DNA from: Alkalibacillus salilacus
Lineage (GTDB): Bacteria > Bacillota > Bacilli > Bacillales > Alkalibacillaceae
Length of the DNA stretch: 64,000 bases
Assembly: GCF_030812915.1 (NCBI RefSeq)
Contig: NZ_JAUSTQ010000003.1
Coordinates: forward strand, 62,001-126,000
Direction of reading: 5' to 3'
The notes under the pieces were generated by a model, which worked only from the letters and a program-made list of their open reading frames with translations, was not told the DNA's origin and made no database searches. This document shows, piece by piece, positions 24,621 through 31,891 of the stretch (the stretch's first letter is position 1; every line of letters begins with the position of its first letter). The translations under genes and the position numbers were made by a program.

Positions 24621-25229
24621 TTAGTCTTCTTTTATTCGTTCTAGTTTCTTTCCAACCTTTTTTATTTCTTTGGGAATTTTCTGAAGTTCAAAATGAGTTT
24701 TAATAGATTCTTCATCATGCCAAAAAGATCCATCCTGTCCTTCGATATTAAAAATGAAAGGGTTTTTGTATTTTTTATTCCCTATATTTGTATAATGTAT
24801 TGTTCCATGTGAATTGTATTCAGCACTTTTATCACTATACTCAGCTATTGGCAGTAAAGGATATTTAATTGAATGCTGAGATGGTATTACAACACTTTGT
24901 AATTCTATAAATAAACTTTGTCCATGCAGTAGGTTCAGCTCAACACTTGATTCAACACTTTTAATGATTGCTGTTTCAGTACCATCATTTCTAACTTCTA
25001 TTTGTATAAACCCATATCTATCATAATTAGGTTCGATTGATATATAAGGTCTTTCCTTATCTTTGTGCTGTTTTAATAGAATAGTGGCTACTAAACCAGA
25101 TATAGTTGCTGCTATTACTGATAAGGATGAAATCACTAGAGTAATTTCCATAAGTATTATCCCATAGATAGCTAGACATAAACTAAATATCAGCAAACTA
25201 GTTGTCAGCACTATTAAGAAGATATACAT
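24621..25229 (-). CDS. membrane-anchored protein with beta domain, accessory unit 4
   Basis: 202 residues. Two N-terminal hydrophobic helices (about 2-25 and 28-52) precede a KQHKDKERPYISIEPNYDRYG linker and an immunoglobulin-like soluble domain (IQIEVRNDGTETAIIKSVES). The C-terminus is basic and helical (IPKEIKKVGKKLERI). The architecture parallels the plus-strand gene at 36264, which has the same kind of promoter. The start lies 22 nt from element D, with AAGGAGGG upstream. Function unknown. Confidence 0.7.
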   Translation of the reverse strand: MYIFLIVLTTSLLIFSLCLAIYGIILMEITLVISSLSVIAATISGLVATILLKQHKDKERPYISIEPNYDRYGFIQIEVRNDGTETAIIKSVESSVELNLLHGQSLFIELQSVVIPSQHSIKYPLLPIAEYSDKSAEYNSHGTIHYTNIGNKKYKNPFIFNIEGQDGSFWHDEESIKTHFELQKIPKEIKKVGKKLERIKED

Positions 25230-25251
25230 TTAGAACCCTCCTTCATCGAAC

Positions 25252-25280
25252 CATTTCGACAAAAGAAGATATTTTCCTGC
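25252..25280 (-). promoter_or_regulatory. sigma-H-like promoter element, copy D
   Basis: GCAGGAAAA-N11-GTCGAAATG on the minus strand; the spacer differs by one base from copy E (CTTC for CTCC). The -10 has one mismatch to RNNGAATWW. Contains TGTCGAA. Precedes the membrane gene starting at 25229. Confidence 0.6.
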
Positions 25281-25289
25281 GAACAATTT

Positions 25290-25315
25290 AAAGACACCTC
25301 ATTGTGAGGTGCCTT
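25290..25315 (-). terminator. terminator of accessory unit 3
   Basis: Perfect stem AAAGgCACCTCA / TGAGGTGtCTTT (G-T pairs) followed by AAATT on the minus strand, directly after the stop at 25319 and 10 bases before the next promoter. Confidence 0.75.
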
Positions 25316-25318
25316 TAA

Positions 25319-25657
25319 TTATTCGTCTTTTTCTAATATATGTCTACAATGAGCACAATAACCATCTTCTAAAGCTGATATCATTTCTGTCCATGGTATT
25401 GGCATAGAACAGAACTTGCAGCTTTCTACATAATACGGTTTCATTACATAGTCTCTAAAAACATACACTTGACTAGGACTTAAATCATTTAAATTAGCAG
25501 GGACTTGATTAGTTATTTTTTTAGTTATGCCTATAGCCCTTTCATCTTCAATATAATCTAAGGCTAATAGGTCATCCAAGTAATTTTTTAAGCTTTGATC
25601 TTCATCGTGATCCTCAGTAAAAATTCTCTTCACATCATCTAAATTGTATTTTTGCAA
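25319..25657 (-). CDS. zinc-ribbon protein, accessory unit 3
   Basis: 112 residues from a TTG start at 25657 with AAAGGAGAGA upstream. A longer open frame to 25729 only translates the promoter element and is discarded. Acidic N-terminal region (DDVKRIFTEDHDEDQS), then PSQVYVFRDYVMKPYYV, then a zinc-binding pair CKFCSMP ... GYCAHCRH (C-x2-C, 20 residues, C-x2-C). Fold suggests nucleic-acid or protein binding. The start lies 23 nt from element C. Family not recognised. Confidence 0.65.
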   Translation of the reverse strand: MQKYNLDDVKRIFTEDHDEDQSLKNYLDDLLALDYIEDERAIGITKKITNQVPANLNDLSPSQVYVFRDYVMKPYYVESCKFCSMPIPWTEMISALEDGYCAHCRHILEKDE

Positions 25658-25680
25658 ATTTCTCTCTCCTTTCATCAAAC

Positions 25681-25709
25681 CATTTCGACAAAAGGGGATA
25701 TTTTCCTGC
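25681..25709 (-). promoter_or_regulatory. sigma-H-like promoter element, copy C
   Basis: GCAGGAAAA-N11-GTCGAAATG on the minus strand, spacer variant CCCC. Contains TGTCGAA. Precedes the zinc-ribbon gene. Confidence 0.6.
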
Positions 25710-25730
25710 AATAAATTGAAAGACCCCACT

Positions 25731-25756
25731 TAATAATTTCTTATAAAGAATTATTA
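25731..25756 (-). terminator. hairpin at the end of accessory unit 2
   Basis: AATAATtcTTTAT ... AAgAAATTATT stem overlapping the stop at 25754, followed by GGGGTCTTTCAATTT. The shared GTCTTT-AATTT tail matches the other unit ends, but the stem is A/T only and weak. Confidence 0.4.
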
Positions 25757-25978
25757 ATCTATTTGAGCCCATAATTCCTTTCGCATTAAACCATCTGGAA
25801 AATATATTATTCTACCAGTTGGTAATATAACAATCTGTTCGTTATCAGGTTCTTCATCTTCAAGGAATTCCATTGACTCCCAATCTTCTAATTCAAGCTT
25901 GCTGATAAATAGAGATTCAATAAAGCTAATCTCTTCCTTAGTAAACCCTAATTCCACAATATCTTCTAAGAAATACAT
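25754..25978 (-). CDS. small acidic protein, accessory unit 2
   Basis: 74 residues from ATG 25978 (GGGTGAAGGG immediately upstream). Strongly acidic (ELEDWESMEFLEDEEPDNEQ), with VILPTGRIIYFPDGLMRKELW at the end. It follows the coiled-coil gene with a 23-nt gap and shares its promoter, so the two may act as a pair. Not recognised. Confidence 0.55.
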   Translation of the reverse strand: MYFLEDIVELGFTKEEISFIESLFISKLELEDWESMEFLEDEEPDNEQIVILPTGRIIYFPDGLMRKELWAQID

Positions 25979-26001
25979 CCCTTCACCCCATTGCAAGAAT
26001 A

Positions 26002-26562
26002 TTATGTAAAAAATTTGTATAATACTATTAAAATTGACGAGTATTTTTCAATAGCTTCTGGTATTTCAGGCACTGTGACGAAGAGTGTAACTGATTTGCT
26101 TAATTTACCAAGGCGATCATCACTTGCCTCTTCACCTTTAGACGCTTCACTTACTACTTCATAAAATATTTTTCTAACTTCTTCCCTTTGAGTATCATTA
26201 AGAGATTCGATGGATGATTCAATATCTGGCATTGTTCTAAACTCATTCTTTAGTTCACGCAACTCAACTGTACTAGTTTTGTCTTCTGAATCACTAAGAT
26301 TATTTAATAGTGTTTTTGTTTGATTATACGATTCAATGTATTTACTTAATTCCAAGCCTCGGTTCTTAATAGCATTAATTGAGTCAATTTTATTTTGGAT
26401 CTGTTTTATCTGATTCAAAACTGGAGGTTGTGTTGATTTAATCATTCTATTCTTAATTTCCTCTTGCCTTGCAATTGTTTTCTGTATATTTTTATATGGA
26501 GCAAGCATTCTATCCATGTTAGCCTGCATTTCCTGTATCCTTTTTATGTGAATATCATACAT
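26002..26562 (-). CDS. coiled-coil protein, accessory unit 2
   Basis: 186 residues from ATG 26562 (GGGG 9 nt upstream). A longer open frame translates the promoter element and is discarded. Long helical coiled coil (RIQEMQANMDRMLAPYKNIQKTIARQEE, NQIKQIQNKIDSINAIKN), then a compact acidic region, ending in a hydrophobic tail (SSILIVLYKFF) that could touch the membrane. First gene of a two-gene unit; the start lies 26 nt from element B. No known family seen. Confidence 0.6.
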   Translation of the reverse strand: MYDIHIKRIQEMQANMDRMLAPYKNIQKTIARQEEIKNRMIKSTQPPVLNQIKQIQNKIDSINAIKNRGLELSKYIESYNQTKTLLNNLSDSEDKTSTVELRELKNEFRTMPDIESSIESLNDTQREEVRKIFYEVVSEASKGEEASDDRLGKLSKSVTLFVTVPEIPEAIEKYSSILIVLYKFFT

Positions 26563-26588
26563 CAAAATCATCCCCCTTTTTAAAATAC

Positions 26589-26617
26589 TTATTCGACAAA
26601 AGGAGATATTTTCCTGC
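26589..26617 (-). promoter_or_regulatory. sigma-H-like promoter element, copy B (perfect match)
   Basis: GCAGGAAAA-N11-GTCGAATAA on the minus strand satisfies every position of RNAGGAWWW-N11/12-RNNGAATWW. Contains the Spo0A heptamer TGTCGAA overlapping the -10. Precedes the coiled-coil gene. Confidence 0.75.
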
Positions 26618-26626
26618 AAACAAATT

Positions 26627-26656
26627 AAAGACACCACTCAAATGAGTGATGCCTTT
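26627..26656 (-). terminator. terminator of accessory unit 1
   Basis: Stem AAAGgCAtCACTCA / TGAGTGgTGtCTTT followed by AATTTG on the minus strand; directly after the stop at 26661. Confidence 0.75.
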
Positions 26657-26660
26657 AATT

Positions 26661-27158
26661 TTATTTATCTTCTTTCTTTTTCACTTCTATAGACTTTTTA
26701 TATCCGTCTTCGTATTCAACATGCAATTTCACTTCTTCAACATCTTTTCTATTTGCAATTTTCTCAACATCATTAATTTCTTTTTCAATAGCTTTTTTTC
26801 TAGTGTTCCTTCTCCCAGCGTAAGATTTCCTGTTTTTATCAGATGATCTAGCCAAAATAAAGGGATAGGGATGAGGTTTCCATTCACCTTTGGGATTATC
26901 TGCTATTAGCTCAAAAAACTCAACTATAGTTACAAAGTCACCAAGCATGTCTATGATGATTGAACCTTTGCTAATTGATCTAATCTTTAAATCCTCAGAA
27001 GGTCTTCTTCTATTTCTAATAGAAGATAATTTCCTATAACCTAAATGCAATCTCAATAATAACATTGAAAAAGATAGTACAGAGATATTATCAGAATAAT
27101 TAATATCTAACTTTACATTGGAAATACTTGTGCTATCTACTTTTTTTGCTTCAATCAT
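26661..27158 (-). CDS. hypothetical protein, accessory unit 1
   Basis: 165 residues from ATG 27158 (AAAGGAGGATTTTA upstream). A beta-alpha N-terminal domain (SISNVKLDINYSDNISVLSF, IRSISKGSIIIDMLGDFVTIVEFF) leads into a basic linker (SSDKNRKSYAGRRNTRKKA) and a charged helix. The KGSIIIDM pattern resembles small effector- or adaptor-like domains in bacterial conflict proteins, but this is only an impression. The start lies 22 nt from element A. Confidence 0.6.
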   Translation of the reverse strand: MIEAKKVDSTSISNVKLDINYSDNISVLSFSMLLLRLHLGYRKLSSIRNRRRPSEDLKIRSISKGSIIIDMLGDFVTIVEFFELIADNPKGEWKPHPYPFILARSSDKNRKSYAGRRNTRKKAIEKEINDVEKIANRKDVEEVKLHVEYEDGYKKSIEVKKKEDK

Positions 27159-27180
27159 TAAAATCCTCCTTTTACCAAGT

Positions 27181-27209
27181 TAATTCGACAAAAGGAGATA
27201 TTTTCCTGC
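27181..27209 (-). promoter_or_regulatory. sigma-H-like promoter element, copy A (perfect match)
   Basis: GCAGGAAAA-N11-GTCGAATTA on the minus strand satisfies the whole sigma-H consensus. Contains TGTCGAA. Precedes the gene starting at 27158. Confidence 0.75.
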
Positions 27210-27218
27210 AAACAATTT

Positions 27219-27249
27219 AAAGACACCACCCAAAATGAGTGATGCCTTA
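27219..27249 (-). terminator. orphan unit-end hairpin
   Basis: On the minus strand AAGGCATCACTCA ... TGGGTGGTGTCTTT, nearly the same as the unit-1 terminator, but no accessory gene precedes it. The next gene upstream ends at 27397. It may end the early operon or be the scar of a lost unit. Confidence 0.6.
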
Positions 27250-27396
27250 AAAGTAGGAGAATAACGAAACAAAAGACGTCGTAGCCAGACTAGATTTTAC
27301 GATTTGTATATTTTAGTTTATTGGCTACACTATCATAATAACAGGGTTTTAAGCGTTATGTGGTTTGATTTTGGTTTGATTTTGGTGCTAATTTGT
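27250..27396. other. non-coding gap between late regulator and accessory array
   Basis: No open frame with a ribosome site on either strand. It holds a tandem pair of TTTGATTTTGG at about 27364-27385 and otherwise A/T-rich DNA. A phage late promoter could lie here but I see no convincing -35/-10 pair. Confidence 0.4.
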
Positions 27397-27816
27397 TCAG
27401 ATATTCAAACATTCAGCCACAATGTTCATTAATTCCTTCTTCTCTTCATAGTAAGTTGTTTTGGTGAAGTCGTTATCGTAATCATAATAGACTTTGAAGT
27501 CTGCCTCGCCATTAATGAAATGCTCATCCCATATTAGTTTATGAAGTGGTTTAACGCGATTATAAACAATATCAAGTTTTTGTTTGGTTTTGATTAATTC
27601 ATCAATCTCAAATGACTTTTTTAAGTAAACATCAGCTTCGGTTTGATCACTGCTTGATTCTTGTACTGGCTCGTCTTTAATCGTGCTTGTTTTACTTGGC
27701 ATAGCTTCTAATTGTTTTGCTTTAATAATGGCATCTAAGTGATTGTATTGAGCCATATATTGCGCTACTTCTCGACGTTGAGCTTTCGTTAAATTGCGTT
27801 CTAAGTAATCTAGCAT
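27397..27816 (-). CDS. ArpU-like late transcriptional regulator
   Basis: 139 residues from ATG 27816 (TTAGGAGTGAC upstream). The N-terminus MLDYLERNLTKAQRREVAQYMAQYNHLDAI and the C-terminal helical part (LHKLIWDEHFINGE, DFTKTTYYEEKKELMNIVAECL) match sigma-region-4-like regulators of the ArpU/RinA group. These are the last gene of the early operon and switch on packaging and lysis genes. Position just before the late region supports this. Confidence 0.65.
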   Translation of the reverse strand: MLDYLERNLTKAQRREVAQYMAQYNHLDAIIKAKQLEAMPSKTSTIKDEPVQESSSDQTEADVYLKKSFEIDELIKTKQKLDIVYNRVKPLHKLIWDEHFINGEADFKVYYDYDNDFTKTTYYEEKKELMNIVAECLNI

Positions 27817-27826
27817 AATGTCACTC

Positions 27827-28171
27827 CTAACTATTACCCGCTTCATGCTGGTAAAACTCTATAAGCTCTTGTCGTTTCCTTTTGCGCCATTCTCGGCCTT
27901 CTTTAGTAGAGTCTGCGAAATCATGACATGTTCCCGTGTTAACAGATGGCCCACATAACAGAACAATATTAGTTGGATCGTCACCTGGTCCAACGTGGCT
28001 CGCTTGTTCTAAATGAGCCATTTGAAACATCCAAGGATTCGTAATGCCGCATCTTTCGCACCTTCCACCTGAACGACGTTTCACTTCTTTTCTCACTTTA
28101 GCTGTGATGCGTGTTTTGTCTTTTTGTTTCCTACTTTTACGTTTTCCCAGCTGTTGTTCTTTCGTGTACAC
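27827..28171 (-). CDS. HNH endonuclease-like protein
   Basis: 114 residues. Basic N-terminus (GKRKSRKQKDKTRITAKVRKE), then CERCGITNP, FQMAHLEQASHVGPGDDPTNIVLLC and GTCHDFAD, an HNH-type zinc motif of the kind with a long insert. It lies in the early operon, 10 nt after the regulator-like coiled-coil gene, so it is distinct from the packaging HNH nuclease. Confidence 0.8.
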   Translation of the reverse strand: MYTKEQQLGKRKSRKQKDKTRITAKVRKEVKRRSGGRCERCGITNPWMFQMAHLEQASHVGPGDDPTNIVLLCGPSVNTGTCHDFADSTKEGREWRKRKRQELIEFYQHEAGNS

Positions 28172-28183
28172 CGCTTCACCACC

Positions 28184-28939
28184 CTACATCAACTTAATTA
28201 ATTCAATAGCATGATAGGCTTTAGACTCTGCTTGTCTCTGTTGTTTAGATAGTGTCTTGTATCTTTCATACGCATTGTCTGCTTCATGTTGATACCATTC
28301 TCTATCAGCCTCTAATTCTTTGATGTCTGTTTTGAGCTTATCGATCTGTACTCGTAAGTCATTTATAATGTTTTCCTGATTTGACTGGTCCTCATTTTCC
28401 GCTTCTTCCTGTTGGTGTTCCATGAACTTGACGTGTTCATTGCATCCGTTAAGTGTTTTTTGAGTCTGTTTTAAATCGGTCGTTAAACGGTCAACTTCAC
28501 CCTGTAATCTCTCAATCTCGTTATCTTTAGCCTCTATCTTCTGCTTGAGGTCGTTTTTAAGGGTTTCGAATGAATGTTCGGTTCCCGTTGATTCTTGATT
28601 AACGTCCTCTTGATCGTCTATTGGTTCTTCAATGTCACTCTCATTATCTTCAACGTCTGAAGCAGGTTCAGGACTAGGTTTTTTATTACTCGATTTGCGT
28701 TTCATCTTATTATGCTGCTTTATGATTTCGTCGAACGTCAGGCCAACAAAGCCCCAGCCGTTCTTCAATGTGCTCAACTTTGATTGTGGAATACCCATGA
28801 ATTCAGCTATGTCCTTATCCTTATAACCCTCTTCCCGCTTCTTAACGTAGAAGTCAGGTGTTTGTTTCTTTATCTTGGCATGTTCCGCTTCATTAAGTTG
28901 ATATGTCTTCACGTCACTATGTGGTGATGATTTAGTCAT
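28184..28939 (-). CDS. HTH protein with coiled coil
   Basis: 251 residues from ATG 28939 (GAGGAGTG upstream). An N-terminal helix-turn-helix (KREEGYKDKDIAEFMGIPQSKLSTLKNGWG, about 30-60) is followed by an acidic low-complexity linker and a long coiled coil (about 125-250). Possible roles are regulator or DNA-organising protein. Common layout in Bacillus phages; function unknown. Confidence 0.65.
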   Translation of the reverse strand: MTKSSPHSDVKTYQLNEAEHAKIKKQTPDFYVKKREEGYKDKDIAEFMGIPQSKLSTLKNGWGFVGLTFDEIIKQHNKMKRKSSNKKPSPEPASDVEDNESDIEEPIDDQEDVNQESTGTEHSFETLKNDLKQKIEAKDNEIERLQGEVDRLTTDLKQTQKTLNGCNEHVKFMEHQQEEAENEDQSNQENIINDLRVQIDKLKTDIKELEADREWYQHEADNAYERYKTLSKQQRQAESKAYHAIELIKLM

Positions 28940-28944
28940 ATGAA

Positions 28945-29067
28945 TCACTCCTCATTTTTAGGATCGTACACATACCGTCTGCCACTGATATAAACGACAG
29001 TTGGTATGGCCTTTTTAACTTTGGCAACTTTAACGACTGGTCTATATTTATCGCCTTTCTGCTTCAC
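28945..29067 (-). CDS. small basic phage protein (40 aa)
   Basis: GTG start at 29067 overlaps the TGA of the MazG-like gene (GTGA), which implies translational coupling. The product, MKQKGDKYRPVVKVAKVKKA then VYISGRRYVYDPKNEE, is basic. The stop lies in the ribosome site of the next gene. Function unknown. Confidence 0.55.
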   Translation of the reverse strand: MKQKGDKYRPVVKVAKVKKAIPTVVYISGRRYVYDPKNEE

Positions 29068-29387
29068 GTTAAATCACTTTCCTTCACAAACACACCATTC
29101 ACCATTTGCCCTTTACGGTCCTTAATCTCGTTATAAGCTTGTCGAGCGCATAATTGAATATCTAAATCTAGCTGCAAAGATAGAATGGTTAAGACCACGT
29201 AAATATCGCCAATTGAATCAACAATCTGCTCTTGATTATCTTTTGCTAATCCTTGCGATAATTCACCGACCTCTTCCATAAGTTTCAGCATTTGCTTACT
29301 GGGATCTGCTGTGTGTAAGTTACGATCTTTAGCCCATTGTTGGATGTTAAATGTTGATATGTTTAAATCGTTGTGTTTTTCAGTCAT
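29064..29387 (-). CDS. MazG-like nucleotide pyrophosphohydrolase
   Basis: 107 residues. MLKLMEEVGELSQGLAKD and IVDSIGDIYVVLTILSLQL carry the ExxE and ExxD/DSxxD metal-binding helices of the MazG fold. Hydrolyses nucleoside triphosphates; in phages it may lower alarmone or dUTP-like pools, which is inference here. Overlaps the preceding gene by 8 nt. Confidence 0.85.
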   Translation of the reverse strand: MTEKHNDLNISTFNIQQWAKDRNLHTADPSKQMLKLMEEVGELSQGLAKDNQEQIVDSIGDIYVVLTILSLQLDLDIQLCARQAYNEIKDRKGQMVNGVFVKESDLT

Positions 29388-29694
29388 TGTTATCCTCCAC
29401 TAAAGCTTGACCTGCAATTTCAGATAATTGAGTTATGTGAATACCATCAGTAAACGTTTTGCCTCTCGTTGAAGCTATTTTCTCTAATACTTTACGTAGC
29501 TTTCGATGTCGTTTATATAAATTTTTGAAATTCTCATGACAATCCTCTAGCCCTTTTGTATTTTGTTCACTTAATTTAGCTTGTTCAGTTATTACGCTTA
29601 AATCATCTAAGAACTGCTTTCCGCCATACATCATCCCGCCTTGTTCAATCACGTTATTGATTCTCTTGATAGATTCTTCTAACTGTTCACTCAT
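29380..29694 (-). CDS. helical phage protein of unknown function
   Basis: 104 residues, largely alpha-helical (ESIKRINNVIEQGG, EQAKLSEQNTKGLEDCHENFKN), with a basic stretch YKRHRKLRKVLEKIA. Tightly packed in the early operon between a Cys-rich protein gene (adjacent) and mazG-like (8-nt overlap). Not recognised. Confidence 0.6.
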   Translation of the reverse strand: MSEQLEESIKRINNVIEQGGMMYGGKQFLDDLSVITEQAKLSEQNTKGLEDCHENFKNLYKRHRKLRKVLEKIASTRGKTFTDGIHITQLSEIAGQALVEDNND

Positions 29695-29991
29695 TCAATC
29701 AACCTCCACCTGCTTCAAAATAGCTATTAAACTAATAGCGTCATATCCTCTTACACAATCGCCATTCCAAAATTGTAAATATGCCTCGTTCGTTTGACCA
29801 TGTCCACAGCAAGCGTTCATAATACCTGGTAATGTTCCTAAGCAACCGTCGTGTCCTTTAAGCGTATTTTCTAGTCCACAATAGTTACAATCACGTTCGT
29901 TATTAACGGTCGGTTCGCTTAAGTCTGAATAGATCCACTGACCTTCAACACATTCGATATCGTGTCCTCTTAACTTCGCTCGAGCTGTCAT
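29695..29991 (-). CDS. cysteine-rich conserved phage protein
   Basis: 98 residues with RDCNYCGLENTLKGHDGCLG and MNACCGHG, giving a likely zinc site. This sequence type recurs in early operons of Bacillaceae phages. Function unknown. Confidence 0.65.
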   Translation of the reverse strand: MTARAKLRGHDIECVEGQWIYSDLSEPTVNNERDCNYCGLENTLKGHDGCLGTLPGIMNACCGHGQTNEAYLQFWNGDCVRGYDAISLIAILKQVEVD

Positions 29992-30005
29992 TCAATCACC
30001 GCCTT

Positions 30006-30173
30006 TCAAACCAAGTAACGTGTCTTTAAATATTGTTTATGAAGTATCTGGAAACGGTCAGATAGTGTGCTCTCAAGCGTATTAACGAATGGCTCTTCTT
30101 TTTCTTTTTCATAAAAGCTACCGGTTTCTAAATCGACATATCGAATGAGATAGACTCTAAATTTTATTGGCAT
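30006..30173 (-). CDS. small early phage protein (55 aa)
   Basis: ATG 30173 with GGGGG 7 nt upstream gives MPIKFRVYLIRYVDLETGSF, then a charged helix and KQYLKTRYLV. Start and stop fit neatly between neighbours (2-nt gap upstream gene side). Function unknown. Confidence 0.5.
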   Translation of the reverse strand: MPIKFRVYLIRYVDLETGSFYEKEKEEPFVNTLESTLSDRFQILHKQYLKTRYLV

Positions 30174-30175
30174 AT

Positions 30176-30361
30176 TCATTCCCCCGCTTCAGTAATGACT
30201 TCTCTTTCCTGGTACCAACAGTTATCGTGAGAATCCGCTTCTGGAATCAAGTCTCGTTCATAACCAACTCGTCTATTTGCTTTTTCTTCATTTGTGTAGA
30301 CATCTAATACGTCTACTTCCTGCTTTTCATGGTCATAATAAAGAACAATAAATACGTTCAT
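30176..30361 (-). CDS. small early phage protein (61 aa)
   Basis: ATG 30361 with AAAGGAGC upstream gives MNVFIVLYYDHEKQEVDVLD and a charged C-terminus. The longer upstream frame has no ribosome site. A predicted beta-hairpin plus helix; function unknown. Confidence 0.55.
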   Translation of the reverse strand: MNVFIVLYYDHEKQEVDVLDVYTNEEKANRRVGYERDLIPEADSHDNCWYQEREVITEAGE

Positions 30362-30396
30362 AATATGCTCCTTTCTATTGCACAACCTGGTCGGTC

Positions 30397-30555
30397 TCAT
30401 TCTCCATAACCTGCATGGCCTAAAACGTGGCGACAACAATGAAAACACATTTTCCAATTTTCCATGCTATATTCATGGTCTAAATAAAAGAAATCACTTT
30501 GTTTGTATTCCTTCTTGCATTGTGGACATATTAACACCAATGATTTATTTTCCAA
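30397..30555 (-). CDS. zinc-ribbon microprotein (52 aa)
   Basis: TTG start at 30555 with GGAGTGAG 9 nt upstream. CPQCKKEY near the N-terminus and CFHCC in the middle form a likely four-Cys zinc site. Lies in the early operon next to the methyltransferase. Function unknown. Confidence 0.5.
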   Translation of the reverse strand: MENKSLVLICPQCKKEYKQSDFFYLDHEYSMENWKMCFHCCRHVLGHAGYGE

Positions 30556-30596
30556 CGTACTCACTCCCTCACTCGCTTTCTCAGTCTTATTGGCAT

Positions 30597-31850
30597 CTAT
30601 TTTGCCTGTTTATATTCATAAGGCTTCACACACATTTCCGGTAGATTTGCTCTTACCAGCTTTTCAGCAAACTGTGGTGGTACTGAATTGCCTACTCTTG
30701 CCACCTGTTGTGATTTAGGATACTTCTTACCTTTATAGTCACGATCAATTTGATACTCTTTTGGAAATCCTTGAGCCTTAAATAATTCATGTGGTTGCAA
30801 CATTCTCATTCCGATATCGGTTATTTGATAAGACTCACCTCTAACAGTAATCAAACCGAAACGGTCCTTGGTTGAAATGGTGTGCAATGGCTCATTAATA
30901 CTCTGGCCAATCCCTTGACCGTAATATTTAGTTAAAAATGCACTGACTAACCCAAATCTGTTTGCTGTAGGAATTGTGGGAACTGGTTGCCTCATATCAC
31001 TCGCCCTAGTCTCTGTTCCTTGATGCGTGTAATAGTGTTGTAGAAAATGGGCTTTCTCTTGAAAAATGTAAGGACGATCAGATTCTAAAACAAATTTCTT
31101 AATGCCCCTCTTAATTCGCAACATGGTGTTATGGCTTAGAGGCTTCTGACGATCATAGATGCTTGGAGCTGGTAACGACCAATCTATAATTTCACTAGCT
31201 GTTCGATACGGCTCTTTAAGTCCCATTTGTACATTAATATCTGACGGGGCACCGTGTGTTGGTTCTGGCCATTCAATTGGACTTCCGTCGCATCGAGCAA
31301 TCAGAAAAAGCCGTTTTCTAGTTGTTGGTGCTCCATAGTCACAGGCTTGAAGCTCTTTTGTTTCAACTTTGTATCCTAGTGCTTTCAATGATTTTACATA
31401 GGATTTGAATGTGAGTCCTTTCTTGTCAGGATCAGGCTTGTTATCTTTCAAAGGCCCCCATGTTTTAAACTCTTCTACGTTCTCTAAAATAATGACTCTT
31501 GGGCGAACTTTAATAGCCCACTCAACAGCTATCCACGCAAGACCTCTTACCGTTTTATTGACTGGTTTACCACCTTTAGCTTTGCTGAAATGCTTACAAT
31601 CTGGGGATAGCCAACAAAGACCAACTTTTCTTCCTTGAGCAACTTCTAGTGGATCCACTTCCCATACCGACTCGCAATAATGCTCAGTATCTGGGTGATT
31701 GGCTTTATGCATCGCGATAGCTGCAGGGTCATGATTAATGGCGACATCCACGGATAACCCCGTAGCAAGTTCTATTCCGGTTGAAGCTCCGCCACCACCA
31801 GCGAAGTTATCGACTATAATCTCTCTAAATAGATCAACCTGTTTCTCCAC
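30597..31850 (-). CDS. DNA cytosine-5 methyltransferase
   Basis: 417 residues. Motif I DNFAGGGGASTGIE; motif IV is the variant LSPDCKHFSKAKGGKP with catalytic Cys85 (instead of PPCQ); motif VI ILENVEEF (123-130); motif VIII TTRKRLFLIA; motif X RVGNSVPPQFAEKL. No restriction enzyme gene accompanies it, so it is an orphan methylase. Protection of phage DNA against host restriction is the usual explanation. The target-recognition region is about 220-330; specificity cannot be read. Confidence 0.93.
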   Translation of the reverse strand: MEKQVDLFREIIVDNFAGGGGASTGIELATGLSVDVAINHDPAAIAMHKANHPDTEHYCESVWEVDPLEVAQGRKVGLCWLSPDCKHFSKAKGGKPVNKTVRGLAWIAVEWAIKVRPRVIILENVEEFKTWGPLKDNKPDPDKKGLTFKSYVKSLKALGYKVETKELQACDYGAPTTRKRLFLIARCDGSPIEWPEPTHGAPSDINVQMGLKEPYRTASEIIDWSLPAPSIYDRQKPLSHNTMLRIKRGIKKFVLESDRPYIFQEKAHFLQHYYTHQGTETRASDMRQPVPTIPTANRFGLVSAFLTKYYGQGIGQSINEPLHTISTKDRFGLITVRGESYQITDIGMRMLQPHELFKAQGFPKEYQIDRDYKGKKYPKSQQVARVGNSVPPQFAEKLVRANLPEMCVKPYEYKQAK

Positions 31851-31891
31851 TGTTTTTCACCTTCATTCAGTCTTAGGTACGTTAATATGTC

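Noticed and set aside
25658-25729. N-terminal extension LLQENIPFCRN of the zinc-ribbon protein (and similar ones at 26563-26637)
   Set aside because: These residues are a translation of the promoter element; ribosome sites lie downstream and the pattern recurs before unrelated genes.
24572-27249. Regularly recurring repeats considered as a CRISPR array
   Set aside because: Copies are 430-900 bp apart with complete genes between, share promoter bases, and no cas genes are present.
27364-27385. Tandem TTTGATTTTGG repeat
   Set aside because: Only two short copies in A/T-rich DNA; no evidence for function.
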